A stretch of DNA of 39,250 nt from positions 1 through 39,250 of the forward strand of contig CALSCR010003450.1 of NCBI GenBank assembly GCA_943704495.1, in the 5' to 3' direction. How positions within the stretch are numbered: the stretch's first letter is position 1; each line of letters starts with the position of its first letter. Position numbers and translations under genes: made by a program. This DNA comes from Pigoraptor chileana (taxonomy: Eukaryota > Opisthokonta > Filasterea). Of the stretch, positions 21,841 to 33,813 are shown in pieces. The notes beneath the pieces were generated by a model that was given only the letters and a program-made list of their open reading frames with translations, had not been told where the DNA came from and did no database searches.

Positions 21841-24800
21841 TTACTTTTTCTTGTTGAGAGTGCGCTGTTTTTCGGCATGCGCGACAATCTTCTCTTCCAC
21901 GGCGAGCCCCTTGCGACGGCGCACCGAATCAAGGTATCGCCGCGCCACGCTCTCGCTGTCTGCCTTTTCTCCGTAGTGGCTGATTTCCTCCTCGGTGGTG
22001 GGCACCCAAAACGGGTCGTCATCAAGCACCTCCCAGTGGCTGAAGGCGAGCTGCGCACTGGCCAGCCCACTTGTCTTCTTTCTCATCTCCTCCGAAAACC
22101 CAAAGCTCTCAATGACGGGTACCATTGCATGAATCACAAATATGTCCGTACCCTCGCGCATGTCCTCGGACAGCACGCGTCCGCCGCGACGCGACAAGAC
22201 GGCGTAGACCTTCCCAAGCACCTCTGTCGTCGCCTGGATGTCGCAGGCGTACATCGCGGCCATGAGGCGTGCTGGTTGGCGCAGAAATGCAGCACGGCAC
22301 GCCTCGCGCATGGCGGACATGGCCTGTCCTGTGAAGGGTCCGTGCTTGGATCCAGCCCCGCCGACGGCAGCGACACTCGCCACCGCCTCCTCGACGTCAG
22401 CCCCACCATCCACACCAGCCACCCTAAGGCCATCCACGCCCAGAACTGCGGCGCCATCGGCGGGAGTGCCCGCAAAAGTCACGTGGTCCAGCACAAGGCA
22501 GACGCCATGCATCGGCTCCTCGCACATGGGGCCTGCCAGCGCAGCCATCTGGAAGCCGGTTACGAGCGAGTTCTCCAGGGCGACAAGCCCGCGATTGCGC
22601 AATCCACGCATCGTTTCTGCATCAGCCGCGTCTTCACTCGACGTCGCCAGTCCGGCGTCGATTGCCGCGCCAGACGACGGCGCTGCGGGCGTTGCGCTGT
22701 GTCCGCCCATGGCCCGAGCATATCCGTCTGCGCCAAGAAGCCGCTCCCACATGGGCGAGGATGCACAGCCGGGAGCCCTGCATGTTCACGCATCACACGC
22801 AAAGTGAGAAGGGATTAAAAACCATCAGTCCATGGACGGGATCGAACGGGCCACAGCAGACCAGATATGTGCAATGACACATTTTCGTGGGCCACATCAC
22901 ATAAGAATTGGAGGGGCGACCCTCATGTGACACACACACCCTCATCATGGGACCAAAACGCAAAAGCACTTGCCTGCAGAGGAGAACATTCGGGCCAAAT
23001 TTACGCGGACCAAAGGCCCACACATTCGACGCCGCGCCGACCCACTCTGCCCCGGATGCATCAAACGCCTCACTGAGCTCCGCATAAAAGGCCGCACCCT
23101 TGCCCATGGCAACCGCCGTGGCAACCACCCCATCACCCGTTGCCGTTGACAACGACCCGGACGCGCCCTCCGCCGACTCCACCGTGATGCCGGCCTTCGC
23201 ACCCGATGACGCAAACATTGCGCGGATCAGCGTGGCGTGCGATTCAAGCAAACTGCGCACGCGTTCTGGGAGCGGCACTGCGCGCACCCCAATCGTCGCC
23301 CACTTGTTGGCGGTGGTCACGTGAGCCACTGGATCCTCTATCTTGCGGGCGGCACGATCCTTGGCGAGATCTCGCTGCTGGTCGAGTGCTTCTCCGACCT
23401 TGTCGATCGTCGGCGGGAGAACAACCGTCTCGCGAAAGGGAACGATGGGCGCCGATACCGACAGCGGAATCCGCGCAAACCGCTCGCGAAGGTCCTTCAG
23501 GCAGCGCTCCAGGTGCACCTCGCCCGCCGCACACACCACGTGCTCCCCGGTCTCCTGCACAAACACCTCAACGGCGGGATCGGCAGCGTTCAGCAGACGA
23601 AGCCCCTCTGCCAGCGCCGGAAAACCGGTCGCAGACTCGGGTTCCACGGCAACGCGCACGATCGGCGTCGACTCCGTCTGCATTGACAGCAGCGACGGAC
23701 AGGCGGGCGACGACGAAAGCGTGCCATGTTTGAGCACGTGGCCCCCCAGTCCACCAATGCCAATCACGTGACCAGCCGAGGCGACGTCGATGAGCTCCAG
23801 CTCGCGCCCCATGAGAACATACAAAGAACCGACCTCCACAACCGCAGAGTGACGAGATGGCACGGCGGGATCGTACTTTGGACCCAGCACACGCACGGAA
23901 GCCCCCGCGCGAAGCGTGCCGCTGAACACTCGGGCAAACGCCACAAATGCCTCGTCGCATTCGGCAAGGTTCATGGGAAGGTCCATAGGGACGCTCGACG
24001 ATTCATCCATCTTGCCCACGCATGCGACAGACGCGGACGACGAAGAAGCAACAAGAGGAATCGGCGAATCGTGGCCGGCGCCATCAGCTTTCTCGCGGGC
24101 GGCCTCTCTACGCTGGCGCATCTCATCCGCAGTGAGCAGCCTGCGACGGTTTTCCGGGAGCGCACTCTTTTCGACGGCAAACATCTTCCCCACAACAACA
24201 ACAAGAGGGGCATCCGGGGATGCATCGCACGATGCCACACTGTGCTCAATGGCCAGTGTCTCTGCGGAAAACGAGGACGGGTCACGGGCGCCAAACACGA
24301 GCCGCGCCGCCCTCTCCGGGCGCATTTCCTTCGGCGACGGCAGCTGCCCGCACACCATTGCAAGCACAGAGCGCGCCAGGGGGAGCCACCCGGTCATTAT
24401 TGCATTGAGCTGCACACGCGCATCCTTATGTTTCAGGTCGCGATTCTTCGAGTCTGCGAGGCCGAGCGTGGCCACAATCTTTTCTGTCCGAACACTGTCT
24501 TTCCGCACGAGCACCGAATCGTAGACGGCCCATATGTTGTCGAGCACAAACTGCTCGAAAATCGTCTTTTTGCCGGCCGCCCGCGCTCCCTTGAGTATCC
24601 GCTGGGCCTTAATGTTGATGTAGTAGTCGCCCCACATGGTCTTCTGAAGAATACTGCTCTTCACGCCCAGTTTTGCACCGTAAAGAGTGGCGAATTCGGC
24701 AATCCCAAACGCCCAGCCGTCCGTGGCGCACGCAAATACCACATTGCCGGCCTCTGGCGCAAAATACAAGTCCGTATCGTCCTTGAATTCGACGCTCCAA

Positions 24801-26051
24801 TCATATACCTTCTCTCCCGCCGGGGCACCGTCGTCGGCTGTGCTATTATCGGACACGGATGCCTCGGTTGACGATGGAGTGCGGTCACGCAGATCTGACG
24901 CGGCATGCTGCTCCTCACGAAACAGCGATCCCATGGCCGCATTGACCTGCTCCAGAACTCTGTTGAGGTGTGCGTGTGCCTCCGCTGGCGTCAGCTTCAG
25001 CTCCGAGATCAGACGGTCGATTTTGTTCATGACGAGCACCGGCCTAAGACCCTCCATCCACCCCTGCCGCAGCACCGCGTGCGTCTGTGGGCACACACCT
25101 TCGACGACATCCACAATGACAATCGCACCGTCGCACAATCGCACGGCCGTCGACACCTCGGACGCAAAGTCAACATGACCCGGCGAGTCGATCAGGTTTA
25201 TCAGATACGGTTTGTTTGCTGCGGACAGAGTAAGTGGAGACGATTAGGGGTGCTTCGGCGGGGCGCTCTTAACATACGATCAGACATGAACAAACAAACA
25301 CTCACAACCAACACGGAGGTAGCGATCGGCAACATCGTACATACCATACTCGTGATACAGAGCAATAGCACTTGACTTCATTGTGATGCCTCTCTCCTGT
25401 TCGTCGCTCCGACTGCAGAGCACACACAGAAATCAGTAACGGATAGCAGAGCGCAATGTATAATAAATAAGGCGGCCCTCATAATGTAGAGATAGCAAGC
25501 AACAACTCGATCGGGGCCTCACCTGTCCATGTATCGAACTTTGCCTGTCATCCGCTGTGGGATGATGCCATTTGCAGCTACAAGCGAATCCGCAAGTGTT
25601 GTTTTGCCTGATGTACAAATCCCGACATTAGGAGCACCATCAGACAATGTGAAAACAAACGAGAGCAACAGGCAGCTTGACATCCGTTCTGTCATTGTTG
25701 TAAAAGTGAGAGCCGCTATGCTCATCAAGCATATGCACGTGCATAGGAGTGAGTGAGTGTGTACGTGGTCTACTGCGTGGTGTGGGTGCGTGAGTGAGCG
25801 GGTATGTGCATATGTACATATAGGTGCGTGAGCGTTATACGTGGTGTGCATGTTATGTGTGCGTATCTGTGTGCGCGAATGTGTGTAGCGTTGTCGGAGC
25901 ATGTGAGCCATTACTTAAGAGATTTCACAGGGATATCAAGGAGCACGGCATTCAACGCACCATGGTCCACGTGAGCAAGGATGCATATGTTTCTGAGGTT
26001 CTCTGGATGCTGGTTGAACCAGTTGAGTTTGGCGGGCGTCAACACAGGCAT
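21841..26051 (-). CDS. EFL1: EFL1/Ria1, elongation factor-like GTPase of 60S ribosome maturation
   Basis: Five exons: 26051-25961, 25607-25523, 25412-25309, 25218-22974, 22777-21841; 1153 residues (human 1120). With SBDS this EF2-like GTPase evicts eIF6 from late 60S subunits in the cytoplasm. Visible GTPase motifs: LRNICILAHVDHG|KTTLADSL (P-loop, split by intron 1), switch I region ERGITMKSSAIALY, NLIDSPGHVDF (G3) and VLVMNKIDRL (G4). VDVVEGVCPQTHAVLRQGW and the C-terminal AALAGPMCEEPMHGV and VEEKIVAHAEKQRTLNKKK are specific to EFL1 rather than EF2. The family's insert in domain II is present, with acidic and serine-rich stretches. The start is the Met opening MPVLTPAKLNWFNQ. The last intron has a GC donor (GCAAGT at 22973). 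It shares a divergent promoter with the PTPN9-like gene. Confident. Confidence 0.97.
22778..22973 (-). other. GC-AG intron in EFL1
   Basis: Transcript-strand donor CAG|GCAAGT at 22973 and acceptor CATGCAG|G at 22778. Joining gives phase 2 (AG|G, Arg) and continues EFL1 homology from FGPRKFGPNVLLC to MWERLLG. No GT donor gives the right phase. The intron has a (CA)n run and in-frame stops. Confidence 0.8.
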
Positions 26052-26236
26052 TTTCGTTCCAGTCTCATTTCGAGTGGATTTAGTAATTCAGTATGCAAGA
26101 GGAACTTATATCTCTCCATTCAATGTTGCGTTTATGCGCACACCATTACTCAAAACGCTCAATGTGATTGTGCCTTCATTGTGCAATGGTTCCGGGAACG
26201 ACGTCAGCCACACGTGCAAACTAAAAGCGAATTTCA

Positions 26237-26265
26237 TCACGTGATGGGCAGGTACGATCACGTGA
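26237..26265. promoter_or_regulatory. Paired TCACGTGA E-boxes
   Basis: Two perfect palindromic octamers whose starts are 21 bp apart, two helical turns, so both would face the same side of the DNA. CACGTG is the core of bHLH-zip sites. They sit about 190 bp upstream of the EFL1 ATG and about 270 bp upstream of the phosphatase ATG. Confidence 0.45.
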
Positions 26266-26406
26266 CGCGATGGGCTGCGCACATGCGCAACATGCGGCGA
26301 ACTGCCAGTGTTTGTTTTTTCAATTTTTTTCTTTTTCATTCAAAATCAACAGTGACGGACAAACGCGGAGGTCGTCAGTGGGCACGCACACGCGCACGCA
26401 TGCACG

Positions 26407-26442
26407 CACACACACACACACACACAAACACACACAAACACG
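26407..26442. repeat. (CA)n microsatellite
   Basis: CA run with two CAAA interruptions about 95 bp upstream of the PTPN9-like start codon. Confidence 0.9.
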
Positions 26443-26537
26443 CTCACTAGACAGAGAGAGGCGCGGGTCACTTGTACAAAGCGCACTCTGCGATTCGCGC
26501 TCTCTCCGTCTTGTGCATACAGAGCGCCGGCTGGACG

Positions 26538-29500
26538 ATGGCACAATTTCCAACACCTTCTCCCGTCGATCTCAATCGCGACGACGAGCAGGTAGGCATG
26601 AGTGGCGCGAAGATTTTGTTTTATGTTTTCGACTGTGCTAATTCGAACATGGCTCATCTTTATCAGCATCTCCACTGGGTTGGCAGCGGGGTATTTTGCT
26701 GACGCGTGACACATGTTGTCCCCGTTTTTTGTAGAAGCGAGATTGGTTGTTTTTTTTTGTGGCTCGAGATGCGCCTTTCACGTTGTATTGATTGCGCGTT
26801 TTGACCTATTTGCTGCGCGTGTGCGTGTGTATGTACGCTGAGACAGGCTCTCTCTGCATTTCTGAGCGGTGTCAACACCCTCCGCGACCTCGGGGGTCTT
26901 GCCCCGGTGAGTCTATCGCGTGTGTTGTTATTGCAGGGTTGGCATCTGGCGTGGAAGTAAATTCTTGTTTGTTTGCGATGCATTTGAACTGTGCATTCTT
27001 CAATTTTTGTTACCGAATGTATCAAGTAATGGGTACTCCAGATGAAACTCAAATACCGTCGTTTTGCATTGCTCGTTTCTCTTTTTTCGACACCATACCA
27101 CAAAAGATTACTCCCGAGTTCGCGCTGCCCTTTCTCTTTGCGCGCAAGTTTAACGCACCGCGTGCAATCGAACTGTACGAGGGGTATATGGTGCGTCTTC
27201 TATATTTGCCTATCATCACATGTTCACAGACGGCTGGTGATGACGGTTGATGTGTATTGACGTTGCACTGCTGCCCATTTTTTGATGTTTCGATTGTTGC
27301 TCCTCGTGGGAATTGATCAATTGCGAGGGGTGCATACTGCATTTCTCTCTGTGTCGCACGTGTTCACTGTTGTGCGGTGTCCTTTGATTGCACGCATCTA
27401 GACTGCATGCGGATGGGAGGGACGCGCACCACGGTTTGGGGTCATTTAGCGTTGCGTTTAATCTGTCATGTCTCATGTGTCCACTGCCGCATCGCAACTC
27501 GCCAACCGCAGAACTTGTGCAAGGAGTTGAACGCATTCAACATCTCTTTTGACGAAGTGCGTGACGAACTTGCCACCGGAAAGGTTCTGATCCCGGTGAG
27601 TGGCGCGATTGCATCCTCCAGAGGACGGGTGCACTTTTCTCATCCACTCTCAGTTGTGGGATGCCATTTCAGTTGCGATGCAGTGATGCTGTGTGTGTAC
27701 GCGACCGCTTGCGGCCCTTGGCGTGTCGTGCATGCAATCTACCTCTGCTTCACCGGCCCAGCGACCTCTGACACCGACGTCTTACCGTGTTGTCGTTGCT
27801 GATGGTTGGCTGCTGTGCTCATTTCACGTGACTGTTCTCCATCAGGGCACAATCGACATCGACGGCGCTGCGATTGTGTGCTTTCTTTCACGCAAGCACA
27901 TTCCGGGCGAGCGCGACGTCAACACTGTGCTGCGCGCCATTCTCTACCAGCTCAACTTCCTGCTCCAGCGGTGCGTGGTTGTGTGTTTGTGTGTGCGTGC
28001 GTTTGTGTGCGCGCGTCTGTATCGGGGTGTTTTCTATTATTATGGAGTCCACGGGCATACGCGAGACACCAACTGGAGTATCTTGACACTATGGGTCGCC
28101 GTGTTGATGCGCGCGGTGTGACCATGCACCCTGAATTTTAACCCATGATCTCTGTGTGTTGAATGCCCCTTGCAGGCTGGATGTTATGCGAGGCGGTATC
28201 ACATTTGTGTATGATATGACCGATTCTGGCTGGGCTAATTTCGATTACCACGTGTCCGAGTCCATCCTGCGCATTCTCCAGGTACACGCACCACTTGACT
28301 CACGTGATTATGGCATTGCGCCAATCGTTGGAGTCACATGTAGAAACATCCGCGTCTGTTTGCATGTTGGACGTGTTGTCGCACTGCGGGGGCGCTGTGG
28401 GGGCTCTGTGGGGGCGTCGCCGTGTCCACGTTGTCTGGTGTCTGTTGATATGCTTTGCCAATGCTTCGTTGACTGGTTATCGTCTGCGGCTCATTCGCAT
28501 CCCAATGATGGCTCACATTCCTTGTTGCTGTTATATGCAGAACTCATTTCCGGCTCGACTCCGTGCACTCTATGTGCTGAACTCACCGTGGTGGGCATCG
28601 ACTGCAATCTCGGTCCTCAAGAGCTTTATGAAGAAGAAGCTTGCTGACAAGGTGCGACTAGGGAGTCCTTTGTGATTTGCTTTGCTGTTCTTGGTTTCCG
28701 TGTGTGTATGTGTGTGTGTGTGCTTATGTATGTGTGTGCGTGTGTACACTACACCGCACTGCATTATTGTTGCCAAGCATGATATACGAAGGGGAGAGCT
28801 TCCGGGTCCATGGGAACACCACATCTCTGACTGTGCCTTTTTGTGCTTCATTGTGCTGAATACCCATTGATGTGTGTGCATACGTTATGCAGGTCGTTCT
28901 CGTCAGCAATCTCTTTGATTTCATTCCGGCCGATTCTCTGCCCCGCGAGCTTGGAGGCACCGACGAGCACGACCACGCGGCACTGCTGAACGTTCTCTCG
29001 CAGTCTGCAAACGGCCTCTTCTCTATTGCCGGAGTTGCAAAGAAGGAGTCCCAGCCCGCCCCTGCGTCGGCCACCCCGGCTGCTGCAGCACCCGCGCCTG
29101 CCCCCGCCCCCGTTGCGAGGCTTCCCTTTGACGTCAACCAGCCCCTTCCTGCTGTTCCACCGAGGCCCGTACTTTCGGCAGAGGTGAGGAACTCTCCAAG
29201 TGTTGTGCACCGGGAGTGTGTGCGGTATGCGTGTTAATTTGAAGAGTGGCTGTTGTCACACCGGAGAAAACGTGCTACAGTGAAGGGCTCTTTGCGGCAG
29301 TGCTGGGAAGTCAGTCGCCCTGCGTGTTTGTCCGTGTTTGTCCCGCGTATGTGCGTATATGTGTCCCGCGTCACGCATGTGCGTGTACACTCAGTGTCGT
29401 CTGTTCCGAACGCAACGTCCCTGCAGGTCGCCTTTGCCGATCTCGACATGGGGTTTTTCAAGCGCCTGCGTGAGCAGGGCCGCATGAAGTCCGAGTTCAA

Positions 29501-30422
29501 GAAGCTCGAGGCTGAACGGTCGGACTCAACTTTCCTGAACGGGTGGAAGCCTGCCAACAAGGTGCCTTTTTAGGGACTTGCTCTCTTCATGACACTCCAT
29601 TTCTCGCTGCGAGTGTATTTCTGGTTGCGACACACGCAGAACTGACAGTTGATGTTGATATTTATTCCGTTTTAAATCTGCTTTGGTGCCGTGTCGAAAC
29701 AAACATAGCCCAAGAACCGCTACCAAGACGTGCTTCCCCCGGACCATAGCCGTGTTGAGCTGTCTGGAGGCGATGGCAAGGACTACATTAACGCCAACTA
29801 CATTTCGATTGGCAAGGACGAGCGTGCGTACATTGCCACGCAGGGTCCCCTCGAGACCACCGCCCACGACTTTTGGCGGATGGTGTGGGAGGTCAACTCT
29901 GGGATGGTCGTCATGGTGACCAAGTGCTTTGAGGGCCGTCGCCAAAAGTGCCACCAGTACTGGCCTGATCAAGGCTCTGGCAAGATGGAGGTCGAGGGAT
30001 TCCACGTGACAACGCTCTCTGAAGTGGAGGATGGCGATGCGCACACGCGCACGCTCGAGGTTGTGGAAGTGGCGACGGGCGCGCGCAGGGAGATCGAACA
30101 TGTGCACTACCAAGGCTGGCCCGACCACGGGGTCCCGTCGTCGCCCGACAGCCTCCTCAAGCTGGTGCGCGTGGCTATGGACCACCGCGCGACGCATGCG
30201 GGGCAGCCCATCGTGCTCCACTGCAGCGCGGGAATCGGCCGCACGGGCACGTTCATCGCCATTGACGCAGCTCTGTCTGCACGGAGGGAGAACGCGGCGA
30301 CCGTCGACTTTCCCGCCATTGTCTCGAAGATGCGCCGTCAGCGTGCGGGAATGGTGCAGACGGCTGACCAGTACGAGTTTTGCTATGCCGCGATCACTCG
30401 TGCCATCGAACTAGGGCAGTGA
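26538..30422 (+). CDS. PTPN9: PTPN9-like protein tyrosine phosphatase with CRAL-TRIO (Sec14) domain
   Basis: Nine exons: 26538-26591, 27107-27190, 27512-27595, 27846-27970, 28176-28281, 28541-28651, 28893-29183, 29427-29561, 29709-30422; 567 residues (human PTPN9/MEG2 593). Residues 19-240 form a Sec14-type lipid-binding domain: FLFARKFNAPRAIELYEGY, GGITFVYDMTDSGWANF, FPARLRALYVLNSPWW, LPRELGG. An Ala-Pro linker follows. Residues 290-567 are a complete classical PTP domain: KNRYQDVLPPDHSRV, KDYINANYIS, WPDHGVPSSP, HCSAGIGRTGTF (nucleophile Cys about 502) and the QTADQYEFCY glutamine loop. All catalytic residues are present, so it should dephosphorylate phosphotyrosine; in animals the Sec14 part places PTPN9 on secretory vesicles. 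Exon 9 could begin at 29715 instead of 29709 (two in-frame AG sites). Exon 2's acceptor is the least certain. An AATAAA lies at 30562. Confidence 0.95.
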
Positions 30423-30561
30423 GAAGCACGCATATGTGCGTGTGCCCGTGTGTACTTGTGTGTACGATTTTTTCTGTTTGCTTTTTCGGTGTTTTTTTTT
30501 ATATTTGTGTTGTGAGATGGGAGGTGAAAGGCGATTCTCCTTGCAACCTATACGTGCAGTA

Positions 30562-30567
30562 AATAAA
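30562..30567 (+). terminator. AATAAA poly(A) signal of the PTPN9-like gene
   Basis: AATAAA 140 bp past the TGA stop, in A/T-rich 3' sequence. It faces the opposing signal of the annexin gene 43 bp away. Confidence 0.6.
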
Positions 30568-30609
30568 GCCCTTGACAAGTCGAATCAATGATTTGACCAA
30601 ACGGGGGAT

Positions 30610-30615
30610 TTTATT
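30610..30615 (-). terminator. AATAAA poly(A) signal of the annexin gene
   Basis: AATAAA on the minus strand about 107 bp past the annexin TAA stop. Confidence 0.6.
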
Positions 30616-30721
30616 GCGTTTTCGAAAGCAGTCAAATTGTTGAACACCAGCTTCCAAATGGGGATTAAACGATTGCGCCGCGAGGAGAAATGCAAAGCAG
30701 ATGCGGTAGTTGCGTGCCCAT

Positions 30722-33700
30722 TTAGTGGTCCCCGACGAGCTTGAGCAGGGCCTTCTTGTAGTCGCCGCTCGTGTCGTTGGTGATCATGTTTCCAAGCGAC
30801 TTGTGGTAGAGCTTCATGAATTCCTCCTTGATGTTGCCGAGATCGATCTCGCAGCGCGTGACAATGACGCGGATGAGCGTCTTGTCGTCTGTGCCGGCGC
30901 CGTGCATGCTCTTGTACAGGCACTCTGCGAATGCGGACAAATACAAGGCGGCAAAGGCACGTTGAATGGATGGAAATCAACTTGGAAGATTGTCTCATAC
31001 CCTACCCATAAAAGTGAGATGAGGAGAAACACACGCCTAAGCGCACGCACAAAGCTGCGCGGCGCGTGCATGGACGGCACTTTACTTACCGGCAAAGTAT
31101 GCGGGCCTGTTGCGGATGGCCTTGACTGCATGCATGCGCGCAAAAAGAGCACAAAGTCAGAAGTGATATACGGAGGCCACATGCAGAAGGCAACGAGACA
31201 CAAACAACAATGCAAATGCAAATCAGGCACAAACGAAACGGCTGAGCTCACCAACAGTCTTCATGCCGGACGCGAGGTCCCCCGACATCTCGCGCTCAAT
31301 AGACCGCTCAATGTCATACGTGGAGACCTAAGAGACAGGAGGCCCCAAAGGAACAAAATTCATTTACAACAAGCCATAGTAAGCGGCGTGTACGCACTGA
31401 GACAACAGGGACCCATATCAGCCAGAAGCCTGTGACACAAAGCACACAGAGCACACAAAGCACACAAAGTACGCAGCAACGCCTACCTTCTGGTACTCCT
31501 GGAAGACGGCCCGGAGGTGGGGGTAGCTGCGTGCAGCGAGGATGCGGTTGAAGGCAGACTCGTCGGTGCCCCACTTGCCCTCGCCAGCCTACGATCACCC
31601 ACGCACAAACACAAGGGGCAGCCGGCTGAGTGAGTGACGCAGACAGCACAATAATACATAGAAACAGAGGCAAAAGCGACACTGTACTGTACTGTACTGC
31701 ACACGCGCACATAGTCCTTTGGTACTCTGAAAGCCTTAGACACAAGGCCATCGGCCCCAACTGCACGGGGCCTGCTATTTTGCAGCCGGTGGACACACAC
31801 ACAAAAATGAGAGTGACGGAGACAGAGTGATTGAACTGCTGTGCGCACGCGACACCACATGCAACGCACCTGATAGAGGGCATTGGCATCCTGGGACACC
31901 TTTGCCATATCGAGAACGGGCGACTCGTCGCGGTGTGCCTGCAAATTTCCATATGCGGATGTAGTAAGCAGAGTTAGCCAATCTGAGCACTTTGGCAGGA
32001 AAAAGACCACAAAAATATTCGAAACTGAGTGCTAAACCAAGACAAGTGTCCCACAATCAGCGTAAAACGCATCAAACCTGAATAAGTGAGACGAGAAGGC
32101 GCTTGAAGTGTCCCGAAGTCTCGGAAATAATGTCCTTTTCCAGGTCGCGGTTGAACATTTTGTGGTATGTCTCACGGATTTCCTTAATCTCGGTGTTTGA
32201 ACGAGTGCACAGAATCTCAATGAGGCAGTGCTCGTTCGTGCCGGCACCCTGCTCGTCAAACACACATACACACACACACACGCACACGCACACATACACA
32301 CACAAACAGACGGATAGACATGGAAAAGAGGACATGTAATTATGTAATTAGGAAAGGAAATACCAACGAGCACCCCGAGCATCGACGCACTTGCGTACGC
32401 GGGAATACATTGCAACTCAAAATCACGTGCCTTCATGGCGTCACGAAGAGACCAGGCATCGTACTCGCTGCGGTAGCGGATGAGCGCGAGAGTGACGTTT
32501 TCAAGCTGTCCGCTGAGCTCCGACTTGAGGTCCTTGATAAGATCCTTGCCATACATTTGCTTGAAGGAGATTTCGATGCGCTTGCGCTGTTCGGCAGTGC
32601 GCTGGCAGAGGACGTCAATGATTGCCTTTTCGTCGGTACCTGTTGTACAAAGGGGACGGGTGAGAGTGGTTGTGAGTTGAGGGGTGCGGATTGAGGCTGT
32701 GTTCATTAGGCCTGCATGCCTTGAACTGCGTGGTGGGGACTGTGTTGCTTGTCAGACGAACTCACCGAATCCCTTCATTGCCTTGCGAAGAATTTCGGCG
32801 TCGCGCTCAGAGTCAAAGGGCTGCGCTGGGCGCACCGTGGCGACCCAGATGGGGTCCTGGATGTATCCGTTTGCCCAGGGACCGGCGGGCACGCCCGCGA
32901 GCGGAACACCGGCAGCGTAGTTCTGTCCCACGGGCTGTGCGGGATAGCCGCCCGGTGCAGGAGCGCCATATGGGGCGCCTGCAGGGGGTGCTGCACCATA
33001 TGGGGCGCCTGCGGGGGGCGCTGCACCATATGGGGCGCCTGCTGGGGGCGCTGCACCATATGGGGCGCCTGCTGGGGGCGCTGCACCGTATGCTGGCGGG
33101 TAGCCACCGGCGGCACCGGGCGCAGGAGGGTATCCGGGCTGTCCGCCGGCCGGAGGATATCCAGACTGAGCGGGAGGGTATCCAGGCTGCTGTTGTGGGG
33201 GATATCCAGCCTGAGCAGGAGGATATCCACCGGCTGCCGCGCCGGGTGCAGGAGGATATCCAGACTGCTGTTGCGGGGGATATCCGGGTTGAGCGGGAGG
33301 GTATCCGGGCTGTTGTTGCGGGGGATATCCAGGCTGAGCGGGAGGGTATCCAGGCTGTTGTTGAGGGGGATATCCAGGTTGAGCGGGAGGGTATCCGGGC
33401 TGTCCGCCGGCCGGAGGATATCCAGGCTGAGCGGGAGGGTATCCAGGCTGCTGTTGCGGGGGATATCCGGGTTGCGGCGGGTAGCCAGGCTGTCCAGCGG
33501 GAGGGTATCCGAATGCAGCTTGCGGAGGATACCCAGGCTGTGGAGGGTAGCCAGGCTGCGAAGGGCGCACGATTCACATTAATTTGGAGTATGAAGATTC
33601 GGAATATGGGAAGGCTTTATATCGCTTGACCACCATAGAGGCCAAAGCACAACGACCTCGTGGAGATCCACGGCTTCTCCTAACGATTGAATTGTACTCA

Positions 33701-33813
33701 AACACTTTCGCCACAAAAGACACAGAAAGACGCATTCGAATTATACACAGACGTGCAAGTACCTGAGGCTGGAAGGCCTGTGGGTTGGAGGGATAACCGG
33801 GGAATTGCGACAT
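30722..33813 (-). CDS. Annexin with long GYPP-rich N-terminal domain
   Basis: Nine exons: 33813-33763, 33555-32766, 32639-32431, 32248-32078, 31938-31870, 31588-31487, 31327-31252, 31125-31090, 30924-30722; 568 residues. Residues 1-240 are a disordered tail: [12 protein letters not shown], about 20 GYPP units spaced by Gln/Ala, then four or five [10 protein letters not shown] units. Human ANXA7 and ANXA11 have similar tails, which drive condensation on membranes. The core holds four annexin repeats with type II calcium sites, [24 protein letters not shown] and GAGTDDKT, each followed by a repeat helix bundle such as IEREMSGDL or [17 protein letters not shown]. All four calcium loops look intact, so it should bind acidic phospholipids with Ca2+. 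One exon is only 36 nt. Intron 3 has a GC donor (32430). It converges with the PTPN9-like gene and diverges from the BAR-lipase gene. Confidence 0.95.
32249..32430 (-). other. GC-AG intron in the annexin gene
   Basis: Donor ATGAAG|GCACGT at 32430 and acceptor GAGCAG|G at 32249. Phase 0 joining gives LRDAMK + GAGTNEHC, exactly the expected start of annexin repeat 2. The nearest GT four bases on (GTGATT) breaks the frame. A CA run (about 32262-32302) lies near the acceptor. Confidence 0.8.
32966..33092 (-). repeat. 30-bp coding tandem repeat ([10 protein letters not shown]) in the annexin tail
   Basis: Four nearly identical 30-bp units, differing at one or two bases. High DNA identity suggests recent expansion by slippage or unequal exchange. 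Confidence 0.85.
33120..33550 (-). repeat. GYPPQ-type coding repeats in the annexin tail
   Basis: About 20 GYPP units in registers of 18-30 bp, mostly PGYPPAQ alternating with PGYPPQQQ. All remain in frame. Confidence 0.9.

Larger units (their letters stand above)
26052..26537. promoter_or_regulatory. Divergent promoter region of EFL1 and the PTPN9-like gene
   Basis: 486 bp separating two divergent start codons. Holds two TCACGTGA palindromes (26237-26244, 26258-26265), a T-rich stretch at 26317-26340 and a CA microsatellite at 26407-26442. No TATA box is obvious. Confidence 0.55.

Noticed and set aside
23726-24871. 381-codon plus-strand open frame
   Set aside because: Antisense shadow of EFL1 exon 4.
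32691-33629. Long plus-strand open frames with [10 protein letters not shown] or EGIQAAV repeats
   Set aside because: Antisense reading of the annexin GYPP repeats; the repeat periodicity keeps all frames open.
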